Of a stretch of 64,000 nucleotides of DNA, positions 47,394 to 58,180 are shown piece by piece. Each line of letters starts with the position of its first letter. The stretch's first letter is position 1. Origin of the DNA: Reticulascus tulasneorum (Eukaryota > Ascomycota > Sordariomycetes > Glomerellales > Reticulascaceae); NCBI GenBank assembly GCA_001557505.1, contig LSAX01000011.1, positions 1,736,001 to 1,800,000 of the forward strand, in the 5' to 3' direction. Both the position numbers and the translations under genes were made by a program. Below the pieces are notes generated by a model. That model was not told the origin of the DNA and did no database searches. It saw nothing but the letters and a program-made list of their open reading frames with translations.

Positions 47394-47799
47394 CTCTAGC
47401 AGCAGCGTAACCAAGGTCGAATCTGGGTCATCCTAAGGGTTAATTAGATAAAAGCCTGTAGCTAGTCCGAAATGGATGAGCATAAAAACAAAATCTGCGT
47501 TGCAAGCCCCGTAGCCACTAAGCGATGCAGGGCCTGCATTCTATTCTCCCATTCATTCTTTCGAAGACTTCCGCAAGAGAGAGTTTAGTGTGGACAGCAA
47601 CTATTCCCTTAAACTGTAGCTAGCCTGGAGAGAAAAATGGAGTGGAGTCAATACTGGTTCGAGCAGTCTTTGAACTGGGATGGTTAAACTTCGGCTATTT
47701 GCATGCCCATCTGACTGCCGCTTGAATCTCACAACTCCATCAAACTACCCGTCGTCATAACCAACCTAAACGTCAAATCCCCAAGTACAATCCGCCAGA
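47394..47799. other. Intergenic region
   Basis: It lies between two plus-strand genes and should hold the peroxiredoxin 3' UTR and the next promoter. Nothing else is seen. Confidence 0.5.
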
Positions 47800-48584
47800 A
47801 TGGCCTCCAAGGCAGTAGCAAAAGCTGCAGGCGGCCTAGTGGAAATCTCAAAGGTACGAGACAACACCAATTGATGGCCACACAGGACCCTAACCTCGGC
47901 CACGCCAATCCCCTCAAACCCGTCTTTCACCCACCGTTTGGCCGCGGCGCCAATTGCACAAACCTGTCCCAAGTCCCCGGCTAACAAGACTGCAGAAACA
48001 AACCCTTCAATCCACCGGACTATGGGAACGCTTACGCCGCACGTTCGCGATCGACCCCGAACGCTCCAACGGCGTACCGTTGAACCCCTACTTCCGTAAC
48101 CCCACGCCGGGCGCCTTGGACCCCCTCTCATACGACGACCGCGTCACCGCGCCAGCCGCTGATATTGCCGATAACCCGTACTGGAAGCGCGACGTGCGGC
48201 GCGCTTACCCCAAGCTCAGCGTGGTGGGACAAGCTGACCTGGTCGGCCTGCTGAGCGTCGGCAGCGCTGCGAGCCCGAAGGTCGAGCTGATTGGCGAGGC
48301 GGGCGAGAAGCAGCTCGTTGCGGCGAAGGAAGAGGGCCAGACAGGCCTCGCGGTATTCCTGGAGAAGAACCAAGGGAAGGATGTGAAGAACGATGTGTTT
48401 GTGAACGGGCTGCCGCCTTTGCCGAGTGGGCAGGCGTTGACTACCGGGACGTGGGCTGTGCATAAGTATAAGCTTGCGGACGAGCCGTCGTACACCGAAG
48501 AGTGAGTCTCCTACCAAGTATCTCCAGACATTAGAGAATCCTTACTGACTAGTGCACAGCTATCCTTGCAGGTCGTTCCAATGA
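47800..48584 (+). CDS. Complex I accessory subunit, 21.3-kDa type (NUZM-like)
   Basis: Three exons, 47800-47853, 47996-48501 and 48560-48584, give 194 residues. The first exon encodes SKAVAKAAGGLVEISK; the acceptor of intron 1 is preceded by a CTAAC branch point. Conserved features: TLQSTGLWERLRRTFAIDPERS, GVPLNPYFRNPTPG, PLSYDDRVTAPAADIADNPYW and RRAYPKLSVV. The last 25-nt exon supplies the terminal YPCRSFQ. This is the pattern of the fungal NADH:ubiquinone oxidoreductase subunit called 21.3 kDa in Neurospora and NUZM in Yarrowia. It is a supernumerary subunit on the matrix side of complex I. I am confident of the family; the exact subunit label depends on nomenclature. Confidence 0.8.
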
Positions 48585-48761
48585 AGAGGGATCGGGGAAT
48601 GCATGTACATATGAGGAAGAATAGATTTCATTTATATTCGATGTCTAGAGCAACTGCTGTCCCAAATTATGCTAGCCTGGGTATCTCGATGCTTTCAAAG
48701 CCCTCCCATCCGGGCCGTGAATCGTCAGTCATTAAACCGGCACTACCAGTGCAGGCAGAGG

Positions 48762-49253
48762 CTATGTGTGCAAATGCTTCGACTCCGTGCCGTGCCTGCT
48801 CACAGTCTCCCCAACCATCCTCTCAATTATCTTCGCCTTTCCCTGGGCCCTTTTCAGCCGATCATCAAAGTCCGCAACAGCGTCGTCGCTATTCTCAGTC
48901 GATAGCGTATCAAGCTCCACCAGAGCGTACACAGCCGCAACGTTCTTCTCCAAGCGCGGGTTGCTGGCTAATGGGGGAAGCCTGCACCCAGCAGTAGCGA
49001 CAGCGACTTCTTGGCTGGATGCTGCATCTTGAGCTTGTGCCGCCGGTTGAGCTTTGGGCAACCGGTTCGCCCATACAAGAGCCTTGCCGTATACCCTCCC
49101 GCTCTCGAGAAACTTGTTGAACCCCGCACCGAGTCCGACGGATCGTCCTTCGATCTTGCCTGCCCGGATGCCGTCTTCTGCGCCCTGCTCGTAGCCCTGG
49201 TTGTAGAATTGGTCCTCGAGGTTTTGGATATCCTCGAAGGGATCTGGAGCCAT
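48762..49253 (-). CDS. lto1: Lto1/Yae1-family Fe-S adaptor protein
   Basis: This is a single exon of 163 residues. The N-terminus has the deca-GX3 motif: FYNQGYEQGAEDGIRAGKIEGRSVG, then GAGFNKFLESGRVYGKALVWANR. Lto1 and Yae1 together bring the ABC protein Rli1/ABCE1 to the cytosolic Fe-S assembly machinery, which supports ribosome recycling. The C-terminal half is helical (DFDDRLKRAQGKAKIIERMVG). The final residues (TVSRHGTESKHLHT) look unlike a family end. A GTGAGC donor at 48803 and an AG acceptor leading to an exon around 48667-48702 would give an alternative ending, FESIEIPRLA. Either could be right; the first about 145 residues are safe. Confidence 0.8.
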   Translation of the reverse strand: MAPDPFEDIQNLEDQFYNQGYEQGAEDGIRAGKIEGRSVGLGAGFNKFLESGRVYGKALVWANRLPKAQPAAQAQDAASSQEVAVATAGCRLPPLASNPRLEKNVAAVYALVELDTLSTENSDDAVADFDDRLKRAQGKAKIIERMVGETVSRHGTESKHLHT

Positions 49254-49855
49254 GATAGCGGTTTTGTGATGGTGACGGAAAATGAGAATGAGGAGCAGGC
49301 TCGAAGCAAAAGTCTATGAGCAAGGACCGGTTTGTTGTGTTGTGGTGAGTTGATAGTAAGAGGAATTTGCGATGAATGTGATAATCGCTGGAAATTCAGT
49401 TGGCTTGTCGTTGGGCTATAGTGGGTCCCGCTTACAAGCACTTTATTCCACCCTAACATCATCAGATCATGTTCAACTCACAACAGACACTGCTAAAACT
49501 TATACGACTAGTTAAACATAAGATACGGATAAGGAATCGGTGGTGGAATTCCTACAATCTCAATTGCTTGACCATGTAATGCATAATGAGTGAATTGTAA
49601 CTGCTGTAAGATGCAAGTGAAGAAAAACAGAATATAGAACATTGAAATTCGGTTCTGGGTTGGTTCAAGATTTATCTTCATCTGCCATGAAGATTATTGA
49701 AAATGGAGATTCAATATGGACCTCTTTCTTCCCATATCACTACCTGCAAGCCCATCTGTCACAGCTGGAGCTTGACAGCCTCGCCTTTTGATGTGACTGC
49801 CTTCCGCTGCCACCTTCTCCGCGCGAACCCAAGACCACAAAGAGTTTGCGGTCAC
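49254..49855. other. Intergenic region
   Basis: AT-rich DNA upstream of lto1 and downstream of translin (both on the minus strand). No coding sequence is supported. Confidence 0.45.
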
Positions 49856-50825
49856 TTAGGTCGCTTGAGATTCACTTGCTGAACCTGGTTTGGGAATGAG
49901 GTTCCTCAGTGTCAAATCGTAGACCACGTCCTCGACCTTCTTGACATCGTATTTGACACCATCGACTCTCTTTCGTAGAATATCATTCTTGAGGTTCAGG
50001 ACCTGAAATCCTGCAAATAGATCTTTGATGAAGGAGCTGATCTTCACCGTCATCTCAAAGTCTCCTAAAGTAACCGAGTTTGTGGCCAATCTGCTCAGCT
50101 CCTGGGTGAGGTCGGTCAACGCGAGGAGGTACTCTTCGATGGTAATGTGGAAGGCGTCCCTATCTTTGAGGTTCACGGGAACTACATGCACTTAGCGGCG
50201 CCACAATGGAATTAAAAATACAGGCGAAGTGGTGAGCTCATACCGGTAAGGATTTCTCCCACTTCCTCCAAGGTCAGCAAGCGGCCCAGCTGGCCTGGCT
50301 TGGATTCGGTGCCTAGTCCGCCTAACCAACCGCAGAACAAGACTGTTAGAATCGTACTTTGGACATGCCGATTCCATCTCTGGTTGTATCTAGATGAGTC
50401 AATCTAAGGCTCAGGAGCATGGGCCACGGTTCCTCACTTGTAGTATGGGTGCAAAGAAGCAGTCTCTGCTAGGTCATGAATCACGGCGATCTCCTCCTGG
50501 ATGCCAGCCTCGACCAGAGCCAGAAGTGATTGGTCTGCCGGAGAGTCAGACAATGAGTCCACAAGTACTACTCTAGCCGAAATATGACCGCTCCAGGCAG
50601 CTGAGGGCGAGTTGACTCACATTTTGATCGTGGAGTAGAGTGGACTCGAGTGAGCAAGCCTTGAACGTAAGAGTTTGCTCGTTCGAGTTTCTGTATGATT
50701 TGAGTCAATGAGTCCCTAACCTGGGTGTCCTCGTCAATTTTGGCTTTCAAGTCATCAAAGATCTTGGGATCCAGAAATGTGGAGGTAGGCGCTCCATCTC
50801 CGGCCATGTTGGTGTCGTTGTCCAT
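49856..50825 (-). CDS. Translin
   Basis: Four exons (50621-50825, 50438-50534, 50244-50389, 49856-50181) give 257 residues, or 251 if the Met at 50807 is the start. The protein is all helical. Translin features: QIIQKLERANSYVQGLLTRVHST, then ETASLHPYYKYNQRWNRHVQ, LFCGWLGGLGTES, LTLEEVGEILTVPVNLKDRD, LATNSVTLGDFE and DLFAGFQVLNLKNDILRKR. Translin forms an octameric ring and, with TRAX, the C3PO ribonuclease, which processes tRNA fragments and, in Neurospora, pre-tRNAs. Exon phases close exactly, and splice borders are standard except an ATCTAG acceptor. An upstream in-frame Met (50876) exists but adds non-conserved residues. Confidence 0.92.
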
Positions 50826-51365
50826 TGAGCAAAGTTTGCCTTTGCATCCACGTTTGTCGAATGTACCACTTGACAACGGACGGCAATTAAGATTGGAGGC
50901 TACGGCAGATGGAAATGCTGGCAGAGGCCTGTCAAAGAAGCCGCATGAGCTGTCGGGGAGCTTTAATGCGAGTTTTTGGTATTGGGTGGATGATGGGAAG
51001 GAGTAATAATGTCAAGGTCACAACCGGGGCGTGGGGTTATACGCTTCTCCATCAGTTTTACCGCCGTCCTCTTCTTACCTTAGGTGGATGATGGTAGGAG
51101 TAACACATCACGCAAATACTTTTGGCTCGAAACTGGCATCATAAACGTCAAGTGTTGATGAAATACACAATCAGAGATATCTAAGGCTAGACTACTGTCA
51201 TCTTGTGGAATTCAACCTCATTATACTCCATCATCACAGACTATGTAACAGCACGTCATATCTCCTCCTCTGCCAGCATCTCCAAATTCCAACCTGCAAA
51301 ACGACCTGCTGTGCCAAATCTTCTTCACATCCCTAGACTAGCCAGAGCCTGTAATGAAAACCTTC
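50826..51365. other. Intergenic region
   Basis: This is the promoter of translin (-) on its left and the 3' flank of the U2 snRNA gene on its right. No coding sequence is supported. Confidence 0.45.
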
Positions 51366-51551
51366 TTCGCATCGCTTGGAGACAGTGTAATACCAAGGAT
51401 ACGGTGGGCGGAGCCATGTGCAAGCACAGCGGGCTTCGCCCGAGGGTTCAAAAATAAGGATAATAATAGTTGATGCCCGGTAGGCACCTTCCAGTTATTA
51501 CACTGAAAAGAACAGATACTACACTTGATCTAAGCCAAAGGCGAAGAGAGC
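51366..51551 (-). ncRNA. U2: U2 small nuclear RNA
   Basis: Read on the minus strand, the 5' half has the hallmark U2 sequence: TTGGCTTAGATCAAG then TGTAGTATCTGTTC, where GTAGTA pairs with the intron branch point. Stem-loop IIa follows (CAGTGTAATAACTG), then IIb (GGTGCC...GGGCATC). An Sm-binding site ATTTTTGA lies at about 51447-51455. Next is a stable hairpin (CGGGC-GAA-GCCCG, 51430-51442). The 3' stem-loop IV is CTTGG with loop TATTACACTGTCT and CCAAG (about 51373-51399), close to the human U2 loop that binds U2B''. The start is placed by analogy to U2; the 3' end is approximate. A TATATAAA element lies about 50 bp upstream (near 51600). Confidence 0.9.
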
Positions 51552-51597
51552 TAAGGAGAAAAGAAGAAAAGAGAGACTGAAATGCCGGAGGAAGAGG

Positions 51598-51610
51598 ACG
51601 TTTATATACA
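51598..51610 (-). promoter_or_regulatory. TATA-like element of the U2 snRNA gene
   Basis: GTATATAAAC on the minus strand lies about 50 bp upstream of the U2 5' end, the position expected for a polymerase II snRNA promoter element in fungi. The role is inferred from position only. Confidence 0.4.
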
Positions 51611-51962
51611 CTTTTCGACTGGTCTGTGCGTACAATCAAAAATGCCTTAAGCGGGGGGAGTTTATCATCGATCACCTTTATTATGGGCAGTGTGGGATTG
51701 AGGCCAATTTGACTGCAACACTGCACTTCCGACTAGGCTTCCACATGCGCAAACGGAGTCATATTTTGGACCTGTATTATTCATAGGAGCCCGCAGCAGC
51801 CACTCATGGGTCGCCACTATCTTGTCCTCTGTTTCTCCCCCAGCAGGCTCATCCAGTACCTTAGGGAGTGATGAATGGCCAGGATGGTCCATGACAATTT
51901 GGACAACCAACAGAGTATCCAGCAGATGATGTAGTGATGAGGACAATGGCAACTGCTTGGTC

Positions 51963-53987
51963 TTAGGTAGTATACAGAAGCATAAAATTGCCTGCCCCAC
52001 ACCATTGAGAAGAATTTCCGCTGCAAAGCATCTTGCAGCTATCCGAGAGCGCATTGGAAACGCTTCCGATCGTGGGACCATACCAGCATTCGCGTCCATA
52101 CTCAAGAGCCGCGTATCTCACCCCCGCAGCGACTGCCGTGGCGACACATTTCTCGACCGTCATGTCATTCGCATCGTACACATTCGCGAGCGCGCGGCTG
52201 CCGACCGGCTCAGCCCAGCAGCCGCGCAAGAAGTAGGCGCCAACGTTCGGGACGAAACGCGGCGGCGTGTAGTTGTTGCGTTTATACAGGATCAGCCGGT
52301 TCCCTGAGCCACAGTACTGGAGTGGATTGCCAGGACAGAGCATGTTGCACTCGTTATTGTTTGGCTGGATCGTGCCTCCGGAGAGCAAGTTGCCATACCA
52401 GCATTCGCGGCCGTACTCAACGCCGGCGTAGTTGTATCCCGCGGAGAAGGTAAGGCATTTCTCGATCGTCATGGTGTCGTCGGCATAGACCTGTGTTAGA
52501 GCGCGGCCGCCAGATGGTTCCGAGAGGCAGCCCTCCAGGGTGAAGTCATTATAGCTCGGGACGAAGACCGGGCCTGTTGGGATTGGCGCAGCGCTGCTCG
52601 TGCTACTTGACGTGAGCGGGGGTGCACTGCTACTGATGCTACTTGAGGTTGCAATACTTGTCGACGTCGTCGCCGTCGAGATTGTGGTGAGAACACGGGT
52701 CCTCGATGAGGTTGAAGTTCTCGAATAGGTACTACCATCAACTACGGTGAGTGTGATGTCGCAAAGCCCATATCCTGGTTGGCTAGTGGATTTTGTCAGC
52801 ACTGTCACGAAGATGGAAGCATATTCGGCAAAGAGCTCTTTCGCGGGCGCTTACCATCCAAGAGTATCACTGCATTCCCACGGAGTGAATCCGCAGTAGC
52901 CCCTGGCACCGCAGCAGTTGCCATAGTTGAACTCGGTACTGGTGCATTTATACTTCAATACGCCGCCACAGGTTCCGTCCGGGCTGGGACTGAAGGGTGG
53001 GACCGAAGACGGAGACGATGTTGCCCTGCGGTCGCATCAGAGCCATGAATTGGCACTGCTGAAGAATTCCAGCAGCGTATGTCAGATTTACTTACGGTGG
53101 AGGAGGACTTGATGTGGTCGTGCTCCCGGCACAAGCTCCGGACTGGCAATTCCCTAGTCCGCACTCAGCCTGAGTGCTTCCGCACCTATAATTTGTGTTA
53201 GTCGTCTAGTTCATGAGGGGTACGGATTCGGTGCCAACTCACCTTCCTGCGTTGGAACAGCATGTCCCAAATGTACCGCCGCACCGGAGATATCCATGAT
53301 CTTTGCCACAGAAACCATCCGTGCTGTATCCCAGGCCGGGACAGATGCCCTCCTGGCAGTTGCCAATGGCGCAGAAATCGCTGAATATGGTCAATCACCC
53401 GCCACAGTCTGACAGTGAAAAGGACTGAGATCTCACTTTGTTGAGCCACATCTTAGCTCCGCCAGACATGTCAGTCGATTCAATCCAGGAGTTGGCGAAA
53501 GGTGCTTACCGGCCGGTTTTGCTACAACAGTCGCCGAAGTTAGATCCAATACAGGTGTTGTTGCCGCCTCCCCCGCAGCTCCCATCACGAGAGATGTGAC
53601 GGGCCCTGGCTAGTCATACAAAATCAGCATCTGAAAACGAATGTGCTTGTTCAGAGCCTGTGTCTTACGCATCAGCACGCAATACTCGGATCCTCCGAAC
53701 CAACCGTAGCAGTCAGAGTCCACTGAGGGATTCATATCAATGAATTCTTCCATGCTGATCTTGTTAGCCTCGACAAACTCGGTGCATTCAGTCCATGGAA
53801 ACGTTTGAATCCACAAACGACACAGATCCGTATTGATTTCGCGGCGGAGGTTCATGTGCATTGAGCGCGACGGCAACTGAAAGTAGCCCAGCTCGCCTCG
53901 TGGAATGGCAGGACCGGCACGGGCAGCATCGTCGAGGCACCCGAGTGCCATGAGGCCTCGCCACAGTGTTTTTGAGGTCGGCGGCAT
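51963..53987 (-). CDS. Secreted-type LysM-like, CBM18 and WSC multidomain protein
   Basis: Seven exons (53669-53987, 53510-53609, 53437-53451, 53243-53380, 53096-53185, 52855-53025, 51963-52782) close in phase to 550 residues. Order: an N-terminal LysM-like part (CTEFVEANKISMEEFIDMNPSV, GGSEYCV); three chitin-binding type-1 (CBM18) domains with DGSCGGGGNNTC..GDCCSKTGRCG, DGFCGKDHGYLRCGG..CCSNAGRCG and DGTCGG..GNCCGARGYCG; a Ser/Thr-rich stalk; and two WSC domains (GCLSEPSGGRALTQVY...CPGNPLQYCGSGNRLILY and GCWAEPVGSRALANVY...CSGNSSQWCGAGN). Such proteins bind chitin or other wall glycans outside the cell. Exon 3 is only 15 nt. No clear signal peptide is seen at the chosen start; another 5' exon may exist, or the Met at 54065 may be used. 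No catalytic domain is present. Confidence 0.85.
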
Positions 53988-55111
53988 GGCGGCTGTGTTT
54001 GGTGAGGGTTGAGCAGTGAGAGGTCTGCAGGGACGAGAGGGAGCTTGAGGACGATTATTCGGCACCTCGTTGTCGGAGCTAGGGCATGTTCTACGACGAG
54101 CAGCCTGCTCTGCGAGGAAGTGACAAGTAATGGGACACCCGGGATGATGTCAAGCTCTGCTGACTAGGGACGAGTCTGGCGTAGGAGAGGTGTTGCTCTC
54201 GCCCGCTGGTTCTTCTCCTCTTGGACTCGTTCTCGGGGACTTTGGGTTCCCACATCCCGGTTAGAATATTTCCATGGAATGACTGCATGATCACCACTCC
54301 GAGTGCCCGGTCTCTGTTTTATTGCCTGTGTCCGGTCTAGACCAGCTGGCAGATACACTCCAATATCTTGAGTTGAAGTCAATTGAGGTACTGGTACACG
54401 GAGCTCGTATATCCTGAAGCCCCTGAGCGTGTCTAAGTCGGGCAGCCGTTCGCACTGCTGGAGCCGAAATCCAATATTAGACATCTTTACGGACGTATCA
54501 CGCATTACTTATTTTGTTACGTCGTAATATGACCTTTCAAATGCGGAGTGCAGCCTGGTGAATCTCCCGCAAGCTGCAGGGTTGTTGGCGGCGTTGGCCG
54601 TGCAAGTCATCGGGTCCGGACCCAGCGCCCCCTGCGGAGCGGAAGTCGGCCGTTGCCTTTTACCGTCGACGTTGCAACGTGGCTCGCGCGTGCGGATGAG
54701 CGAGAAGGGTTAACCAGTCGACGCCGTCCACCGTGCCCCTCCAGTCCGTCAAGGTTGTTGGCGCTAAAAGATGGCCTGAAGTGGCATATGCGCCAGGAAA
54801 CCAAATTCATTGGGGAAACGAGGTCCGTCGCTGCAGAACGATCCCTACTAGTGCTTTAAGTTTATTACCTTATTTATTCGTCCGAACAATCGCAACTTGC
54901 CTCTTCTGTAAGTGAATGATAGTATGTTCATTTTACCCTTTTATTTCTTTTCCCTCAAACTCACTCCTCCCCCCTCTCGTGATGGAATCCCTTTCATCCC
55001 ATCAATATTCGGCCTGGTCTGGACTGTCCCCGAACCAACCCCCTTTTCCCGACACCGCCTTGTTCCCTTCCATTCAGACCAGGATTGGTTGCATAACTGC
55101 AGGATATCATC
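53988..55111. other. Divergent intergenic region
   Basis: It lies between the WSC/CBM18 gene (-) and the F-box gene (+). It may contain a missing 5' exon of the former. No confident coding sequence is seen. Confidence 0.4.
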
Positions 55112-56668
55112 ATGTCCCACTCATTCCTAACCCAGGACGCGCCACCCGAGATTATCATTTACATCCTCCAGAACTGCGATTCAACCCAGGATGTCTTAGC
55201 CCTCACCCTGACGTGCCGTCACATGCACAGCATCTGGCAGGCCAACATCGCTACCGTACTCTGGCCTCTGTGGTTGCGCGAGTTGCCGCTTTTTGAGTAT
55301 GCGCTGATTGCGGTAAGTTGAGATTTTGACTGCCTGAATATTCCTCTAATGCGCCTTTGGTCACAGGCTCGCATGACACAACTGGTCATTGATGCTGAAC
55401 GTAGAGATGAAGTCCCCCCAATGGGCATCTCGCCTGGTGAAATGAGCGGCTTCCTACGTGACCCAACCTTTTCAGAGCTGAGGGCTGCTTTCGCCCTCCA
55501 TCGCCTGTCCCGCGTTATTGCCTGGGATACCTGTAGGTTGAAAATTCGAAATAGTTGGCAACAGTGTCAAGGGAGAGATACTCCAGAAGATCCTACCAGG
55601 ATGCCTGAATTCTACACCCGGATGCGAAAAGCCATCTATAGACTTTTGATCGCCGGCGCAGCGCTTGCTGGGGCGTATAACGAACCACTCTTCAAGGCTA
55701 AAGCCACGGCCGACCCCGAACTAGAGGGTCTCCTGAAGCCAGGTAGCCCCTCTCTATCTGGCAGACAGTTCGCATTTCTGGAAAGTTTTACTGTCTGTAA
55801 TATGGACGCCGCACCCGAGGCTGAGGAATCCGTCTTCCGCCCTCTGGGAGATTGGCTTCTCAACGACATTCTATCAGACAGAGAGTCTAGGACAGCCATG
55901 GAGAAGCGATTCAAAGAAGGCTACGGTAGAGGTGGTCAATGCCGCTTACGCGAGGAATCTCCATGTCCTGTAAGCTTGGCCGAGGGCAGCAGCCACTCGG
56001 ATGGCCATCTTGTCGTCTGGGAAGTGATGAAGATGCTTTGGTTATACCACCAAATGGATCAAGTCGTATCTCGTCCTCCAAACTACGATATATACGACCG
56101 GCGACGTGATGATACTGACGATAGCTACCAAGGTTCTTTTCGAAATGCATTCGCCGTATTCTTTGGCATTTTCAGGGTTGAGGAGATAATTCTACCGCCA
56201 CGCATCGACTTTCTGTTGAGACCTCCTCTTAACGTAAGGTTGGCATTGTTTGATCCAGATATGCATGCATATTCGGGCAATAAGAGTTCTTTCCCCTTGG
56301 GGATGAGCGTCACGACCTTCTTTCTTTGGATTCTTACGCAATCCGGACGCCCAAACAGCTTCGAGGAGGACCAGGATCCTATTCCGCCACTGGACTATAA
56401 GTTTTTCGAGTACTTTCTACGCCATCACGTAGGACTTCGCTTCAGCAATCACACTTTCGATACTAACTTGGAAGAATGGCCGTTTGAGTATTTCACCTCG
56501 AACTTTGCCATTTTTTCTCATGATGATGTGGAGGGACGCCAGCCACATCAGCCCAACGCAGACTTGGACCTTGCTGACTTCCTCGATGGCTCGGAGATAC
56601 TGGTAAAGGCTGATCCCAAACCGACGCGGGTTTTCATAGAAGGGTGGTCGTACTTAGGCTGGCAATGA
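55112..56668 (+). CDS. F-box domain protein
   Basis: Exons 55112-55312 and 55367-56668 give 500 residues across a 54-bp intron. The N-terminus carries an F-box: APPEIIIYILQNCDSTQDVLAL followed by LTCRHMHSIWQ. The F-box would bind Skp1 in an SCF ubiquitin ligase. The rest lacks WD40 or LRR repeats and resembles the long uncharacterised C-terminal region of many fungal F-box proteins (for example FAVFFGIFRVEEIILPPRIDF and WPFEYFTSNFAIF). The substrate is unknown. The gene lies between two cell-wall-related loci; I see no direct link. Confidence 0.85.
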
Positions 56669-57427
56669 TCATTACAGAATTCTTGCGTGCTGGGTTCTGG
56701 TTTTAGAACCAGATCCACTACGCCTGCACATGCGTCCAACCTTGCGATATTCTGTGGCAGTATATAGGCACATTGTGGGAGTAGGCATTGTTAGCTAGCG
56801 TGGCAATTGAGCAGTCGTGCTTGATATGATACAATGATATCTTCCCGCATAGAGTGCCAAGTTGCTTGCAACCACTAACAGAACATATAAGTGGGATTAC
56901 GCAGTCTAAATCTAGGAGTGGACCGGCGGGTCTGAAGGTGATGGGATACGAGCGGTAGCAGACATTCACCTACTCAATATGATCTCCCTCCCTCTGGAAT
57001 TTTCTTCACCAGCTATTGTTGGTCCGCCAGCAGCTTTTTTCGACCTCAATGTAACACTAGACTAGAATGTCATGTTAATTTCACATGGGGGATTGCAACC
57101 TCAGCGGCCTGGGTCCTAGAAAATAATGCTCAAAACCCATTTCCGCCTCATTGGCTGGCTGCATGTATGCATCCTTTACCCTTGCGTTCTGCAACAACTA
57201 ATATTGACTGAGTTCAAATACGGAACCCCCAGTTGGGAAATGGCCATATTAGGAACATAAGTTCACGCCCCCGGAGTGAACTGGAGCGTACGATGGCTCG
57301 TTGCCAGAATGATAATGAGTATTAGTCCTGGCCGTGTACCACCGTGGCTCATGGTTTCTCCCAACTACTCTCATCGTTCAACTTCTCTACGAATAGGCGT
57401 TCCTGGAATCACTACGCGGTTTCGACA
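56669..57427. other. Intergenic region
   Basis: It lies between the F-box gene and the next plus-strand locus. I see no gene in it. Confidence 0.45.
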
Positions 57428-58180
57428 ATGTGGACATATGGGAGAGACTGGAGGCTGATCTTGGTCATCGTTTATTCATACCATGTTCTTGGTGTCATTG
57501 CGGTCATCTACCAAGGACCCAAAATAATCAGTGAATATCCCAATAGGACCGAATATTGGGCCCATCCCACACAGAACTTTGAAGGTAAGCGTACCATGAC
57601 ATTAGTGCTAGGAGCTGCAGAGTTGACTGTTGCTGCTCTCAAGTCCGTGATTATGGACCGCTGATGCCCACATTGGTTTACAACTGCTGGTACATGCCTT
57701 CGATCTGCAAAAACATACAAAATTTCTTGGGCTACCTGCCCACTGCTGGCTCGGAGAAAATCTACCACTTCGACAAAGATGGCAAAAGGAAAGACATACG
57801 ACGGAATGCTGTGTGCCCGGGTAATTGGATTAACACACTAAAACCCGATGGCAGCAGGCGATGTCCGGAACCTGACCAGCCAAGGTGGCAGGGTTTCGAT
57901 GCCAATGGCTCATCCAGATTGCCCCTTGAGGTGAAGCTCAGCCAGAAACCGGATGAAAATGGAAACCCAACAGATTCTCATAACAGGATTGCGTCATCTT
58001 GGAGGAGAATCACTTTCGATGCGAACGGGAATGTTGTCGAAAAGGTTCAATGGGAGGAATATGGGGCAATCTTGAGCTGCGATGAGTTTCCTGCCGCCTC
58101 GTACGTTCGCGCATACTTACAATCCTCATTGCAATCGCCACCTAGCTAACTTGCTAACATTAGACTGACGAGCTATCTAG
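57428..58180 (+). pseudogene. NucA/NucB-like nuclease module, 5' part of the GH55 locus
   Basis: Exon 1 begins MWTYGRDWRLILVIVYSYHVLG, a possible signal anchor, and runs to about 57584. A 59-bp intron (donor GTAAGCG, acceptor GCTCTCAAG) then joins it in frame to a segment starting VRDYGPLMPTLVYNCWYMPSIC. This and the later WRRITFDANGNVVEKVQW and SCDEFPAAS are features of the DNase NucA/NucB domain, with its Cys-Asp-Glu-Phe-Pro motif. The usual continuation after CDEFPAAS is missing: the next recognisable exon begins a GH55 domain. The exon phase at 58101 (GTACGT donor) does not match the GH55 acceptor at 58181, though a weak GTTCGC donor at 58105 would. So it is either a fused and degraded 5' part or a truncated neighbour. 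Confidence 0.5.

Noticed and set aside
51480..51726. Minus-strand 92-codon frame overlapping the U2 gene
   Set aside because: The region is explained by the snRNA and its promoter; the frame has no protein-like features.
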